Positions 44,521 through 55,814 of a stretch of DNA of 64,000 nt are shown piece after piece; positions within the stretch are counted from its first letter, which is position 1, and the number at the start of each line of letters is the position of its first letter. Both the position numbers and the translations under genes were made by a program. The notes beneath the pieces are model-generated. The model was not told the DNA's origin. It saw only the letters and a program-made list of their open reading frames with translations, and did no database searches. This DNA is from Larix kaempferi (lineage: Eukaryota; Streptophyta; Pinopsida; Pinales; Pinaceae): positions 26,469,501 through 26,533,500 of the forward strand of contig BSBM01000370.1 of the NCBI GenBank assembly GCA_027924585.1, read 5' to 3'.

Positions 44521-44606
44521 CACTGATGATGAACATGAATCATGTTCATGAAATTGGCAGCTCACGAGAAATTCAGCTATTGTACAAAATAGCTGATAAC
44601 AGGCCT

Positions 44607-45178
44607 TATACTTGTAGGAGGCTTTCCGACTTCGCTCTCTCGTCCTCGAACCCCATTCACTTTCTTGACCAACCTCAACTCAATGGATTACTTCCTTTTT
44701 TTCGGTGCTCCCATCTTCTAGGAGTAGCAAGAGACAGAAGAATGGCAATATTTCTTTCGACTCTAGAGTCTAGACCTATTCGAATGCGGAGGACCACCTC
44801 CACCTTCATCTGACCCCAATGACATGTCTAGTCTCAGCCCCATACCAACAGACAAATGGTTTCATCTTGGTCACAGAGGCAGGCCCCTCCTTGCCCCTCA
44901 CTCCAAGGAATGACACATTATCTAGTTTAACTCCTCTTCCAGTTCTTCTTTTAGATAGAGTTCTATTATGAGATTCCTCCATTCAGTCTCGGATGTTAGG
45001 AGAGATGATTCTAGCAAACCATGATAGGCTTACACCCTTTGTATCACAAGCCCTAGATCCATTCTCTATGTACATCTCTCTCCTAGATTGGCTCTCCATC
45101 TTTAGAGTTAGCATTTTGGTATATAGATTAGAGTACTTTTCTTTCTGCATTTCACTTTTTATAGGAGTCGCCTTAGTG
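44607..45178 (+). other. Target DNA between the two family B LTRs
   Basis: The block's own sequence between the two solo LTRs. It is less AT-rich than the surroundings and CT-rich. Broken frames on the plus strand (for example LSSSNPIHFLDQPQLNG near 44640, then LDWLSIFRVSILVYRLEYF near 45090) look protein-like, but I cannot name a family. Confidence 0.35.
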
Positions 45179-45183
45179 CTCCC

Positions 45184-48100
45184 TGTTGCCGCCGAATTGC
45201 GCACCTGGTTAACGCAGCAGAAATCTATGCTACTGCTCGGTGCGCCCTTGGGGGAAAGTCTCGAGTCAAGGCTGTCACCTGATCTTGAATCCTCCGTTTA
45301 GGCCAACTCCTAACCGAAGCCAAGGGGGGTAGTTCCTATGGAATGTTTCTAAGGTTAATTAGAATGTTTCAAAAAATTAATTATGGATGTTTTTTAGGAG
45401 TTTTGAGGGGTTTGATTACAAAAGTCCAAGTTTGTTTGCAAAAAGGTTTTAAAGAGATGCTTTCACCAGCATAAAATAAAAGGCTACCAATATATAAAGA
45501 CAACACAACAATTTACTGATATTAAGCAAAATATGAAATAGTTGTTTGTTGTGGACCAATGCCAATGGAGTCAATACATGAAAGATGCTACTGAAAGGGA
45601 AATTTTTGCAAATGTCTCTTGGTTGATTTTAAATTATTAAAGGTTCGAAGTTGTTAAGGGAACAAGGGAAACTCTAGAGATACCGTGAGGTACAAGGAGC
45701 AATGTCTGGAAATTGAGTGGAGGTGGCTCCTCACGAAGACATGTGGGCTGGAATGGAGTCTCTAGGGTGGTGTTCAACACTACACCAACAAGGGTGTAGC
45801 CTAACTGTGCCCTGAGGTCGCCTCCCAGTTGTTCCCACTTCTTCTGAGAAATTTTTCCACTTAAAACTCAATAATCTTAGTGCCGGATTTTCACTATGTG
45901 AGGGGTTGTTACTTTTATTGAGATGAGTTGTTAATTAAAATGTGAAAATTTAAAGAGTGGTTACAACTCTTTTTGATTTCCCACAGGGCCAGGCAAATGC
46001 CCACAAGGGGAAAGAGCATACTTTGAGTTGTAGACCAAATATTTATTCCGATTTACTTGTAAAAGATAAACAAATGAAAACATAAATGTTATGCTAATTA
46101 CTACGGGCAAAGAGTCTTTTTTGATCATCCAATCACGTACTCAGGCAAAGCCCTTTATGTGATGGCGAGATCATACTTCGGGAAAGCAATGCCAATTTAT
46201 TTCCTTTAATCTACTTTGCGAAATGAAAATAAAATAAAAGCATAGATGAATTATTTGTAAGTATACAACCCTGCAGTTAAACGTGTTTTGTGTGTTTGTG
46301 CTTTGTCAAAAAAAATCACACCACAAAAATCGACACTGCAAATCCCCCCACGGGGGATGGGGTGTGGGCGCTGTGTAGCCCACTTGCTCTCGTTTTAAAA
46401 AATATTACAATGCTTGCTCAAAGAAGTGCCTCTTAGTCCATTTAAAATTGGATCTAAGGGCTTACAATTTAACAGAATGATATACAAGTAAAAGGGGGTC
46501 CACAGAGAGTTTGTTTGGCACTTTCTGACAAAAAATTATCAGAAATTCTTTCTCTCTTCTCTTGGACCTACCAAAACCAGCGAACTAAAAATGAAAAGTT
46601 AGTGGGTTAAACATACATGAATACACAAAAATTTACAAAATTTGTACTTGCAAAAAATTATGGAAACTTTGAGCAATTACAAGTATGGAAAGACTAGATC
46701 TAGATCTACAAATTTAGCTTTAAAATTGAGACTTTTTTTACATCTACTTGGGAAACAAGAAGCTTTAAATATTCTTTAGATCTACACTACTTGTTTCAAA
46801 CAGAAAATTGAAAGAAAAGCTTTTGATTGAAAGAGGATGGTGGAAGAAAAACCAAAGCTTGATAGCTTTTGAAGTGGAGAAGAAGTTTGATGCTTGCAAA
46901 AAACAATATATCACTTGGAAAAGAGGTAACCAACCACCAAGCTTGGAGGAAGAGTCAAGACAAGATCTACGCCCAAAGCTTGGCACCGAATCTTGTAAGA
47001 CATCCAAACACTCATTTAAAAAAGGGATTAAATCTAGTAAATTAAATGGAAATAAATCAGAAGGGCAATAGTACAACCAAATGCATTTGTTGCTTCTAGA
47101 TCTCTAAACAATTCAATAAACAGAAGAAAATCAAGAACTATGAATGCTTATCCTACTAGAATCCAAGATCCTTACCAAGCTAGATCAATCCACTATTGTA
47201 TATGAAAGCAAAACTGGAAATCTAAAAGTTTACCTCAACCAAGTGCATGCATGAAGAACAATAGCCACCAATTTGACCTCCAAAGTCTTCAAATCTTATT
47301 ACTCAAAGAGAGATTACTCATTACAGGAGCAACGGTTCAATGCATTCCATCATATGCAAATGAAGAGCATTGACCTTGCTTATATATCATTTGAGAGAGA
47401 GGGAGGCACATTCATGGAGGAGGGGGCGCATTCCTTGGAGAGGGGGATGTCAAATCCTTGATTGAGGCGTGAATCGAGGAATTGAGGGTGAGTTGGATGC
47501 CACCTAAGGGAGGCGCCCCACCCTCAGTCTTGTTTTCTTCACCATCCACTCCTCACGTGCCATTTGGAAAAGTCGCCCAAGAGGAAGAGAGGGCACACTC
47601 TCTTGAAGAGGACAACTCGCCCAAGCTCAATCTTTGATTGATTGACTCCATAATTGATTGAGATTTGCTTTTAATGCTACTGCCAACTCAACTGGGCCTT
47701 CACCAGACCAAATTCCACTGAAATAGGAATTTGATTTTCTCTCATATCTTTATTTTTTTAATTAAATAATTCCCCAAAATTAATTTTGAGAGAATATTTA
47801 TTTAAGTGAATAATATTCACTTAGAACTTATGAAAAGTGGGTTTAGGGGTTTTGTGGGTGCTCTGCGTTACAAAACGAGCACCCCCATGGAAAAATTCAC
47901 CTCCTAACCACACTGTTATCACTTTTTTGACTTTTTTAATTAGACTATTAAAAAACCCGTTAAACGTGAAAAATTATTTTTGTCCGAATTAACTGAAAAT
48001 CCTTAGGGGACCTAGTGCATGTCCATATGACTCAATATTGATGGCTAGCATGTGAAAAATACATAGACACATAGGATTTAATAACCTCCCTAGGTTCGAC

Positions 48101-48428
48101 CACCATGGAAAATACTCCAACTTTGGAGGTGTGAGTGAAAAACTTAGGAATTATATGCCACTGAAGCGCAACTCATAATTCCTAAGGAAAAAACACTCTA
48201 GAGTATCCCCTTGATAGCTAAACCTAAGGTAGGTCAAGCCTTTTACAAAAGTATCATGCTTAGACCAACTTATTACAATTCCCCCATGGGGGTCTGGACA
48301 TGCAAATTTTACAAAGGGCCAAAAATTTGGCCTGATGAACTTCTGAACTCTGGCAATGAACAATGCAGGTTGTTCAAGTCTTCTAAGGTTCACAAGGAGT
48401 CCACCTAAGTGCAACTTAGTGGACAACA
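45184..48428 (+). mobile_element. Family B giant solo LTR, copy 2 (3245 bp)
   Basis: It starts TGTTGCCGCCGAATT and ends GTGGACAACA, with perfect 5-bp flanks CTCCC (45179-45183 and 48429-48433). It shares with copy 1 the start, the CTCCGTTTAGGCCAACTCCTAA block (45291), the GGGGACCTAGTGCATG block (48005) and the CCTAAGGAAAAAACACTCTAG block (48180). About 1.3 kb present in copy 1 is missing or replaced. Confidence 0.75.
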
Positions 48429-48433
48429 CTCCC

Positions 48434-49240
48434 ATTTTGTATTGATAACATGGCACCAAACAATCCCATTAACCTACCTTTGTGGTCATTCATTGGACAT
48501 TAATAAAACTATCTTGTCTTATCTTATTATCTATCTCTTGATGTAACCTTGGATAATTGAAGAAATTTGTTGCTGGAATTTTCTCGTTAGCTGTTCATTC
48601 AATGTTTGAAGTCTGTTGTAACTAAGAAACAAGATTAAGTATGGTATGTTATGGCTCCTTGATCTCACCTTGAAATGAAATTTGAAGATATGATATGTTG
48701 TTGGTTGATCATTCAGTTAGAAGGATTTCATATACAATGATCAGTCTACTTCATATAGGGTTTCATATGTGGTGATTTCTCTATTGTTCATGGTTGCACA
48801 TTATTACTTGTCAGTGATCTCATGGTTGTGATGGTGCATCTTACATAAGGGGTCTCACTTATTCTTGTACAATATTAATATCTGTTTTGGGACTTATTGT
48901 AGCACATCAATGCATGTCTTAATTACGTCTTTTTCATCATACTCAAGCCGCCTTGCTTTCTGATCTTGATTCCATCGCCGAATTGATAGACATTAGTTTT
49001 GATAGTCCACCATTACTTTATTGCCTAAACCTAAAAGTATATTCATTCTACACATCTAATTTTTATATCAAGCTTTGCAAGGACGTATTTGTAGTCTTAT
49101 TAGGGAATTCCCCTTGGCATCGGAGAAGAGTCGTCCTAAAGTGAGGAGGAAAATCACTGAGGTGATAGTGGGTGGTGTCCTCAAGTTTCCCTAAGGTCTG
49201 TGCTTGGTGATTGGACTTGTCTTTTGTGTAGATCTTGGAG
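48434..49240 (+). other. Block right part, unassigned
   Basis: No gene recognised. It ends with the GTAATAAT terminus of the block. Confidence 0.4.
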
Positions 49241-49248
49241 GTAATAAT

Positions 49249-49307
49249 GGTTCATGAACCTGCTCACTTTTGTATATTGATCATGGTCGACTCTATTGAG
49301 CGGGAAT
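49249..49307 (+). mobile_element. Family A internal region 1, right end
   Basis: CTCACTTTTGTATATTGATC and GACTCTATTGAG match the last part of the other family A internals (for example 55220-55260). It leads directly into LTR 2. Confidence 0.75.
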
Positions 49308-49489
49308 GTTGATTTTATTGTAATCCTCACATGTGGCTATGATAGACTCATATTAATCAATGTGTGTGGCTAAGGCCAACTTCTAATCTTTTATGACAAT
49401 ACCAGGTTTTTGTTAAGGTCGATCTTGTCAACTTGTTATGTGGGCCCATAACTACTCTTAGGAAGGATGCCTTATCTCCTAAGTTGTGT
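49308..49489 (+). repeat. Family A LTR 2, left part
   Basis: It starts TGTTGATTTTATTGTAATCC and follows the LTR consensus to CTAAGTTGTG, where the SINE insertion begins. The LTR resumes at 52846. Confidence 0.8.
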
Positions 49490-52400
49490 TTTTTTTACTA
49501 AGTGTTACGTGGTACCAGTACCAGTACCAGCGCACCTGCGGAGGTGCCATAGGGAGAGGGGGTCATTTTTCTGACTAGGAGGGGTGTTTAGCCAGCCTTT
49601 TCTGAGTAGGGGTTATGGCTTGACCCCTTGGTTTCTCCCTTGGAAGTACTATGGCTTACTAGCATTGCTGACTGCCTCATGAGAGGGCTTGAAGCCCTGA
49701 GGTTGGTGTCCGAGGCTTCTAGGGGTAGATCACTGGGTCACATGACCCCAACCTTGATTCATCATTCCAGCAACAGATGTTTCAGTACTGAGGCACCTCC
49801 AAATCACTTTACACACCCTCCTAGCCCTCCAGTTCATCAACGCCCTCTCTCTGGGGTCCTCCTTTGATGATGATGATGTCATCCTTGAGGCCAGACTGTT
49901 ATGCTTGATTAGGGGGGGGCATTGAGGGATTTTCACTACTGTTGGGGTTAGATGGGGCATGACGACCCCCCCTTTGCGGTTTGGCCTTCAGAACGGACCG
50001 ATATGCTCATTTTTAGCTATTTTAGCCATGTGTGGGTAAATTATGGGGAAAATGCCCCAAATTACCCACAGGTTTGATTATTTTATATTATTATTGTTTT
50101 AATTTTAAGTTGACATTTATAATTTCAAATTGATATTTAAAAAGGCATGTCGGTCTGGATTTTATTTATTTTTGTAAAGTGAGTGTGAAAAGGTATAAAT
50201 AAACTTTTCCTCCATTTTAACATAACAACTTATGGGATAATTTTTTTTTATTTTTATTTTTTATTTTTCTGATTTTTACCCTACTTGGGCTCATGGAGTG
50301 ATATGCACCTCTTGAGGATGGATGTACTTGCTAGTTTGGGGACAAATATTTGAAGTATCTTTGCTCTTGCTCTTTGCTAAGGTGATGCTAGGAGTTGTTT
50401 GATTAACACATGCACAAGGAGGTATCCAAGTTTCTTTTCTTGATATTTCTTTGTTAAATGTTGGATGTGTGCTTGTCTAAGGTTGAATGGTAGCCATTAA
50501 TGCTGCATTTTGTCCTAGCTAAGTTATTTTCAGCCTTTAGTTACCCTAGCATTGTCAAACTTGAGCTTTAGGTCTCCAAAGTTTGTCTTAACTAAGGCTT
50601 CTTCAACCAACTTTTGTAGTTGTTGAAGAACATCTTGGTTTGCCAAACTTAGCAAGTGCCATCTCAAGAGGAGGGCCATCCTCCTTGATGCCCTAGGGTT
50701 AGGGTAGATTTCTCTAAAAACCCTAGGTTGCTCTTCTTCTAATTCTTAATTTTCTGAGTTTGTTTCCAGTGTGCATATTATGTTAGATTAGATTCTTTAC
50801 GTTCTTCTAACCCTAGTTTGTGTATTCTGTAGATATTAATTTATTTTTTTGATTATTTGGTTAAGTTAGTTTTCTTTTTATGTTTTTATGAACATTTCTA
50901 TGCACAAAAAACCCTAAAAGCTAACCTAAAAACCCTAAAAGCTAACCTAAAAACCCTAACTACAGCCTTGTTTTTCCCTAGCAGCCTCCCCAAAACCTGC
51001 TGCATACCCTCGCTCCTACTCCTCGTTTTCTTCCTCATCCCTTCCTCCCTTCTCCCTTTCCTATCCTCGCACCCTCTTCTCTTCCCTTCACTGCCCTCCT
51101 TTCCACCTTCACATCTCCTCCCTTCCTTGCTTCACCCTCGGCCTCTTCATCCCCTCTTTCCTAAGCCCTCGGTTCGCCCTTAAAACCTTTGCCCTAGGTC
51201 TTTCAGGGTTCGGGCCTACCTTTTGGGCCTTGCCTTTACCTTTTGTTAGCCTTTGGGTTGTCCAAATAGGTCTGCAACCGCCTTATTTCAGTCCTCTTCT
51301 TCGGGTTGCTAAGGTCTGTGATTTATTACAGACTTGTACATTTGACAGTTAATGGACAGTACTGCACATAAACAAAATTAGTAACTTGTGTTTTGCTTTC
51401 CTACTGCTGGAAGAGGGAAGTGTGAAGGTATGAATTGCATATATATATTTTGACCGTGTTATAGATGCATAACGAACTGGTCTAATTGATGTTGAATGCA
51501 TGCTTCACTCATTGTACTTGCAATTCTAAGGGTCATAATCACTATTAACAGGTCTGGGAACATACAATGACTTAATTTTCTGATGTACCTTAATGTTGTT
51601 GCAAAAATGTGTCAATGCTGAGTAGATAACAATTTGATGCTTGATAAACTTGGTTGGAGTTTGTTCATTGGTTAATGATCCACGTTTGTTTGCATGGAAT
51701 GCTGTTCCGGTAGTACTTTAGTTACATGAACCTTAGGCTAATGAGCACCGGATACTGTCAGTGCATATTGTTATATGGGAGGTTGTCCTAAATTCTGCGT
51801 TTACACAGACATTTGAATCTACTGATAGGAGATTAATGCTAGCTCTCACATGATTTCATTGGTTTAATAACATCGAATGAGTTCTGTGATTGATTATACC
51901 ACTGCTTATATAATATATGAATGTTAAATGCTACATCTCATTGGTTGATATCACTAGCACTTTCACTACTGCTGATATACTGTATGCAGACCTGAAACTA
52001 ATACTTTTTGGCTTCTTCTAAGTGATAACTCAGTGGGGTTTTACATTCTAATTAGTTGTCTACTTTCATTGGCTTCAATTGTGATTAGTGATTACACTTT
52101 TCCATATATTTGGTAATCTACCCTAGTCTACTTAATGCTAAACATTAATGCATGATCACTTTTATTCATTGACCTATTATTGATGGTGGACAAAAGATCC
52201 GTATCTAATGATGTTAAATATTGCAATCCTAACTTGTAATTGAATATTTTTGCTGTCATCACTGAATGAGATATGGTTAGATGCTGATGGTCTCTAATGT
52301 GCTTAATATTTATCGAATACCATATATAGTTGATTTTGCACACCTAGGAACTACTCACCTGGCTCAACAATCCATTACACCTAAGTGATTATCTTCTTTC

Positions 52401-52845
52401 TCAAATTGACTCCATGAAGGCACTGGTCATTGGTATTTTACATAGACAATATTTGTGTTTGGCCATCTAGTTCATTTCAGGTGACCTATCTAAGGGTTCT
52501 CCCCTTGGAGGTTTTGACTTCCGAAGAAGTAGCACATTGTATCCGAGGTGACATTGGGATACACTCATGCTTTTGCTTATCGTTGAATTGACCTGCCAAT
52601 TCAACCGGTAACACTAAGCATCCTATTATCACAAATTGAGTGTCTAATAGGTTGTCCTTCGACCAAGCAACCATGAATGGGGGGTTATCTATTTGATCAA
52701 AGGCACCCAAAACTTGCACCTTGCCCCAACTGCTTTTGCATGTGCTGGTGCGCATCCTCAGGCACAAGCATAAGAACAAACATGTCACTAGTAGGACTTG
52801 AATCCTTGTGGGGGCTATATTAGCTACCAACCAGGCAAGCCACTC
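49489..52845 (-). mobile_element. tRNA-derived SINE, antisense, split by a later insertion
   Basis: On the minus strand from 52845: GAGTGGCTTGCCTGGTTGG (A-box-like), then GGATTCAAGTCC (B-box-like) about 37 bp further, the tRNA-type Pol III promoter of a SINE head. The body runs to 52490 (...GAACCCTTAG). The sequence across 49503-52489 is foreign, and the SINE end with an oligo-A tail is seen as the T run at 49489-49496. The flanks CTAAGTTGTG and TTGAGTTATA are plausible diverged target copies inside family A LTR 2. Confidence 0.55.
49503..52489 (+). mobile_element. Insertion inside the SINE, LTR-element remnant
   Basis: CTAAG flanks both sides (49498-49502 and 52490-52494). The left end TGTTACGTGG is LTR-like; the right end CCTAT is not the usual CA. 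Inside, a purine tract TGATTAGGGGGGGGCAT at 49907-49922 precedes LTR-like DNA starting TGAGGGATTTTCAC at 49923, with a TATAAATA box at about 50195. The 49620-49890 stretch may be the end of a coding region (SSTPS and DDDDVILEARLL in different frames). It contains an AACCCTAAAAGCTAACCTAA tandem near 50910-50960 and a CT-rich run (50985-51175). Confidence 0.4.
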
Positions 52846-53217
52846 TTGAGTTATAATTACACACTCAATAGTCATTTGTAATCTGATCTTGTGATCTATC
52901 TTGATCATTCTTTAGCCTATAGACATCATTCTTTATCAAAGAGATTTTTGTCTAAGAGCATCTATATCTTTGGTGTTCTCTATTGTTCATGGGTTAATTT
53001 TTCTTGTCCTTGGTGATTCTCTCTCTAGTGCACTTGTTATCAACACTAGTGCTTTTGTTTCAAGGTTAATTTCTCTCTCCAATGCTCTTGTGCTAGGGCG
53101 TCTTTTTTCTCTAAGTAGTGCATTGTTCTAGTGCTGTTATTTTCTCCATTTATTGCAGGTTTTAGGGTTTGTTGGTGGCTCCATTAGATCCTTCTTTCTC
53201 TCTTATGGATCTTAACA
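52846..53217 (+). repeat. Family A LTR 2, right part
   Basis: It resumes with ACACTCAATAGTCATTTGTAATC and ends ATGGATCTTAACA. The primer site TGGTACTAGAGTGGG starts at 53218. Confidence 0.82.
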
Positions 53218-53904
53218 TGGTACTAGAGTGGGTGTGAACCTTTCTTACCCTCTTCATTGCTGGTTAGGGTTTCTTCTTGACTGTCTTCTTTACAGTGCTC
53301 AGAATTTGCAGCGAAAGATTGTGCCTAACTAATAGAGTATCGGGGCTGTTTTATGGTGTTATTATTTGCTGGAGAATGGAGCCTCACATAGGATTGTTTT
53401 TAACCTATTTTATGCACTTTCTTGGAGATCTTGTCCATAGATTCTAGTGCCCAACATTAGGGATTACTTGCTGATCTATTTTTCAGCCATTTTTTCTTGA
53501 GTTGATCCATGGTGATGGTTTGGTAACATCACTAATTTTCTTGTTATTACAGAACCACAGTTTTGGACCATCCATTTTACTTATTTTCAGCAGTTGACGT
53601 GGAACTAGGTTTTTTGGATCAATGCTTTTCTAGGGTTTCCTAGGATTTTAACCCTCCATGGCTCACTTCAGCAGTTGATCCGTAGATTTCTGTTTAGTGG
53701 CATTTCCCTAAGGGATGCAGAACAAGGGGTTTCTAGATCATCTTTACAACAAATTTTCTCTCTAAGGCCACACTATTGAGCAAAGGCTCATGCTATCCTA
53801 GTGCAGATTTAACACATTGTAGATTTCTTGGAGGAATCTAGTACTATCTCTTTTTTCTTTGGGTCTAATCAAGGAGATTTTCTGTAGACTTATTTGCACC
53901 ATCC

Positions 53905-54660
53905 TTAAACATAATGGACTCGAAGTGGATGTTTTCCCTAGTAAATGGAGCCAAATATATTTGGGCAAATCAGATAAGAAAGAAACCTATATGCATTTTT
54001 TGTCATAAGTAGGGATGTGCTTCCAAGTCTTGCATGGTTTGTCTTCAAATATTTGAAGAAACTGCAAGAGTAGTAGTTTGAGATAGTGATCTTTTCGACT
54101 TTACTGCCTCACTTGGGAGCAAAGGGTTCTGGATGAAGAAGCCTCTTCCTTATATTTAAGATATGAATTCATCAACTTTGCATTATAGGGTTTTAGGATA
54201 CAGTACATGGACCCATATTTTTCGTTTATTTTGTCTATATGATCCTTCCGATACAAATACTATCTTATATGGAGTTTAGATTTATAGGTCCATAGGGTTT
54301 ATGCCACTATTTTCTGTGTATGATTCTACTGTGGATGAGTCTTAGCCTATTATAGTGGATCTCTTGTTTCCACAATATGATGTTGGTTCTTTTTTGAATG
54401 TACTACATTTGGCGACTTCAGTTTCAGAGACAACTTGTGCCATCCTTTGTACCTTCAATGGACCAACATGCTTTAGTGGATCCTTTTTCTATACCTTTGC
54501 CAAAGACCACCTTTCCCAGCTTGTGGAACTGTGTTGGTGTGGGAGATATGGAATTTAGGGGAGACAATATCTTTACTATATGGTCACCATTCAACATTAA
54601 AGGGAGAAGTTGTGATCTAATGCCTTCTCTCCAAGGTCTCCTACTCAGATTAAGGGATCT
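53905..54660 (+). pseudogene. Unrecognised protein-like region of family A, copy 2
   Basis: It reads MDSKWMFSLVNGAKYIWANQ, RKKPICIFCHK, CASKSCMVCLQIFEETARVV, later ESQPIIVDLLFPQYDVGSF, FVPSMDQHALVDPFSIPL, LWNCVGVGDMEFRGDNIF and LMPSLQGLLLRLR, with stops and frame changes. The CIFC...CMVC spacing suggests a small zinc-binding fold. Copy 1 at 37470-38235 preserves the same peptides. Function is unknown. Confidence 0.5.
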
Positions 54661-54975
54661 ATGCCACTATTTTCTGTAGATGATTCTTCCATGGATGAGT
54701 CTTAGCCTATTATAGTGGATCTCTTGTTTCCACAGTATGATGTTGGTTCTTTTTGAAAGTACTGCATTTGGCGACTTCAGTTTCAGAGACAACTTGTGCC
54801 ATCGTTTGTTCCTTCAATGGACCAACATGCTTTAGTGGATCCTCTTTCTATACCTTTGCCAAAGGCCACCTTTCCCAGCTTGTGGAACTGTGTTGGTGTG
54901 GGAGATATGGAATTCAGGGGAGACTATATCTTTACTATATGGTCACCATTCAACATTAACAAGGCCTCCTACTCA
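54297..54975 (+). repeat. 360-bp tandem duplication
   Basis: ATGCCACTATTTTCTGT starts at 54301 and 54661, exactly 360 bp apart. The second unit is slightly shorter. The repeat doubles the C-terminal half of the protein-like region; 360 is a multiple of three. Confidence 0.92.
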
Positions 54976-55340
54976 GATTAAGGGGGAATGTTGTGAATAA
55001 GGATGACTCTATGTTGAGCTGGGTATCTTACTATCTATAAAACCACTTACTTTTGTATCTTGGTCAAGGTCAACTTATATTCAAGTTGGGTATCCATACA
55101 CCCATTCTCAGATGTATGTGGGTGAACACACTAAGCTTTATTCAAGTTGTTTATTTGTAAATCCTCTCTCAGCATTCAAGCTCTCTCAATTGTATTTGAG
55201 CTGCGTATTCATAAACTCACTCACTTTTGTATATCCACCACAGTTGACTTTATTGAGTTGGGTATCGATAAACCTACTCACATCTATTCTTCATCATTCT
55301 ACTTTGTGCCCTGTTTAACTTGAGGGGGGGTGTTGAGAAT

Positions 55341-55814
55341 GGTGTAATCCTCGTGTACACATTAATTATTAATGTATGTGGCTAAGGCCAACTTATAATT
55401 TTTCATTATAATACTAGGTATTGGTTAAGGCTAACCTTGTCAACTTGTTATGTAGGCCCATAACCTGTATTGGGGAGGGCACCCTATCTGTTGAGTTGTG
55501 TATAAATGCAGAATTAAGAGTCATTTGTAATCTCATCTTGTGATCTATTTCAACCATTCTTTAGTCTACATGCATCTGGTGTAATCCTCGTGTACACATT
55601 AATTATTAATGTATGTGGCTAAGGCCAACTTATAATTTTTCATTATAATACTAGGTATTGGTTAAGGCTAACCTAGTCAACTTGTTATGTAGGCCCATAA
55701 CTTGTGTTGGGGAGGGCACCCTATCTGTTGAGTTGTGTATAAATGCAGAATTAAGAGTCATTTGTAATCTCATCTTGTGATCTATTTTGATCATTCTTTA
55801 GTCTACATGCATCA
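55341..55814 (+). repeat. 237-bp tandem duplication in LTR 3
   Basis: GGTGTAATCCTCGTGTACAC starts at 55341 and 55578. The two units differ at only a few positions, so the duplication is recent compared with the array. Confidence 0.93.

Larger units (their letters stand above)
40023..44601 (+). mobile_element. Family B giant solo LTR, copy 1 (4579 bp)
   Basis: It starts TGTTGTCCGCCGAG and ends GCTGATAACA, with perfect 5-bp flanks GGCCT (40018-40022 and 44602-44606). No second copy of its own start or end occurs inside, and no primer site, purine tract or pol was seen, so it reads as one long LTR left after recombination. TATAAAAG at 44392-44399 is near the right end, as expected for U3-R. It is related along its length to 45184-48428. 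Confidence 0.75.
38465..49248. mobile_element. 10.8-kb block inserted in family A internal 1
   Basis: It begins ATTATTAC (38465-38472) and ends with its inverse GTAATAAT (49241-49248). A GGT triplet flanks each side. It separates two parts of family A internal sequence that are contiguous in the other copies. Removing the two family B solo LTRs leaves about 2.95 kb of unassigned DNA. An unclassified DNA element is possible, but 8-bp ends and a 3-bp flank are weak evidence. Confidence 0.4.
53218..55330 (+). mobile_element. Family A internal region 2
   Basis: From primer site to the purine tract AACTTGAGGGGGGG before LTR 3. It shares the protein-like region, the GTTGGGTATCCATA repeats and the TCCTAGG-type zone with internal 1 but lacks most of the 91-bp and 108-bp expansions. 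It has its own 360-bp duplication. Confidence 0.82.

Noticed and set aside
44607-45183. Organelle-derived (mitochondrial) insertion
   Set aside because: Some peptides looked organelle-like, but I could not identify any gene; kept only as an unassigned island.
50905-50965. Telomere-like AACCCTAAA motifs
   Set aside because: Only two to three copies in a 20-bp unit (AACCCTAAAAGCTAACCTAA), not a CCCTAAA array; part of LTR-like DNA.
49503-52489. Complete LTR retrotransposon
   Set aside because: A purine tract and LTR-like DNA are present, but no second LTR and the right end is not CA; listed as a remnant at low confidence.
52780-52845. Functional tRNA gene
   Set aside because: A- and B-box-like sequences are present, but no cloverleaf with acceptor stem closes; fits a SINE head instead.
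52486-52908. 140-residue minus-strand ORF
   Set aside because: Runs through the SINE head and body into family A LTR DNA; better explained by the SINE.
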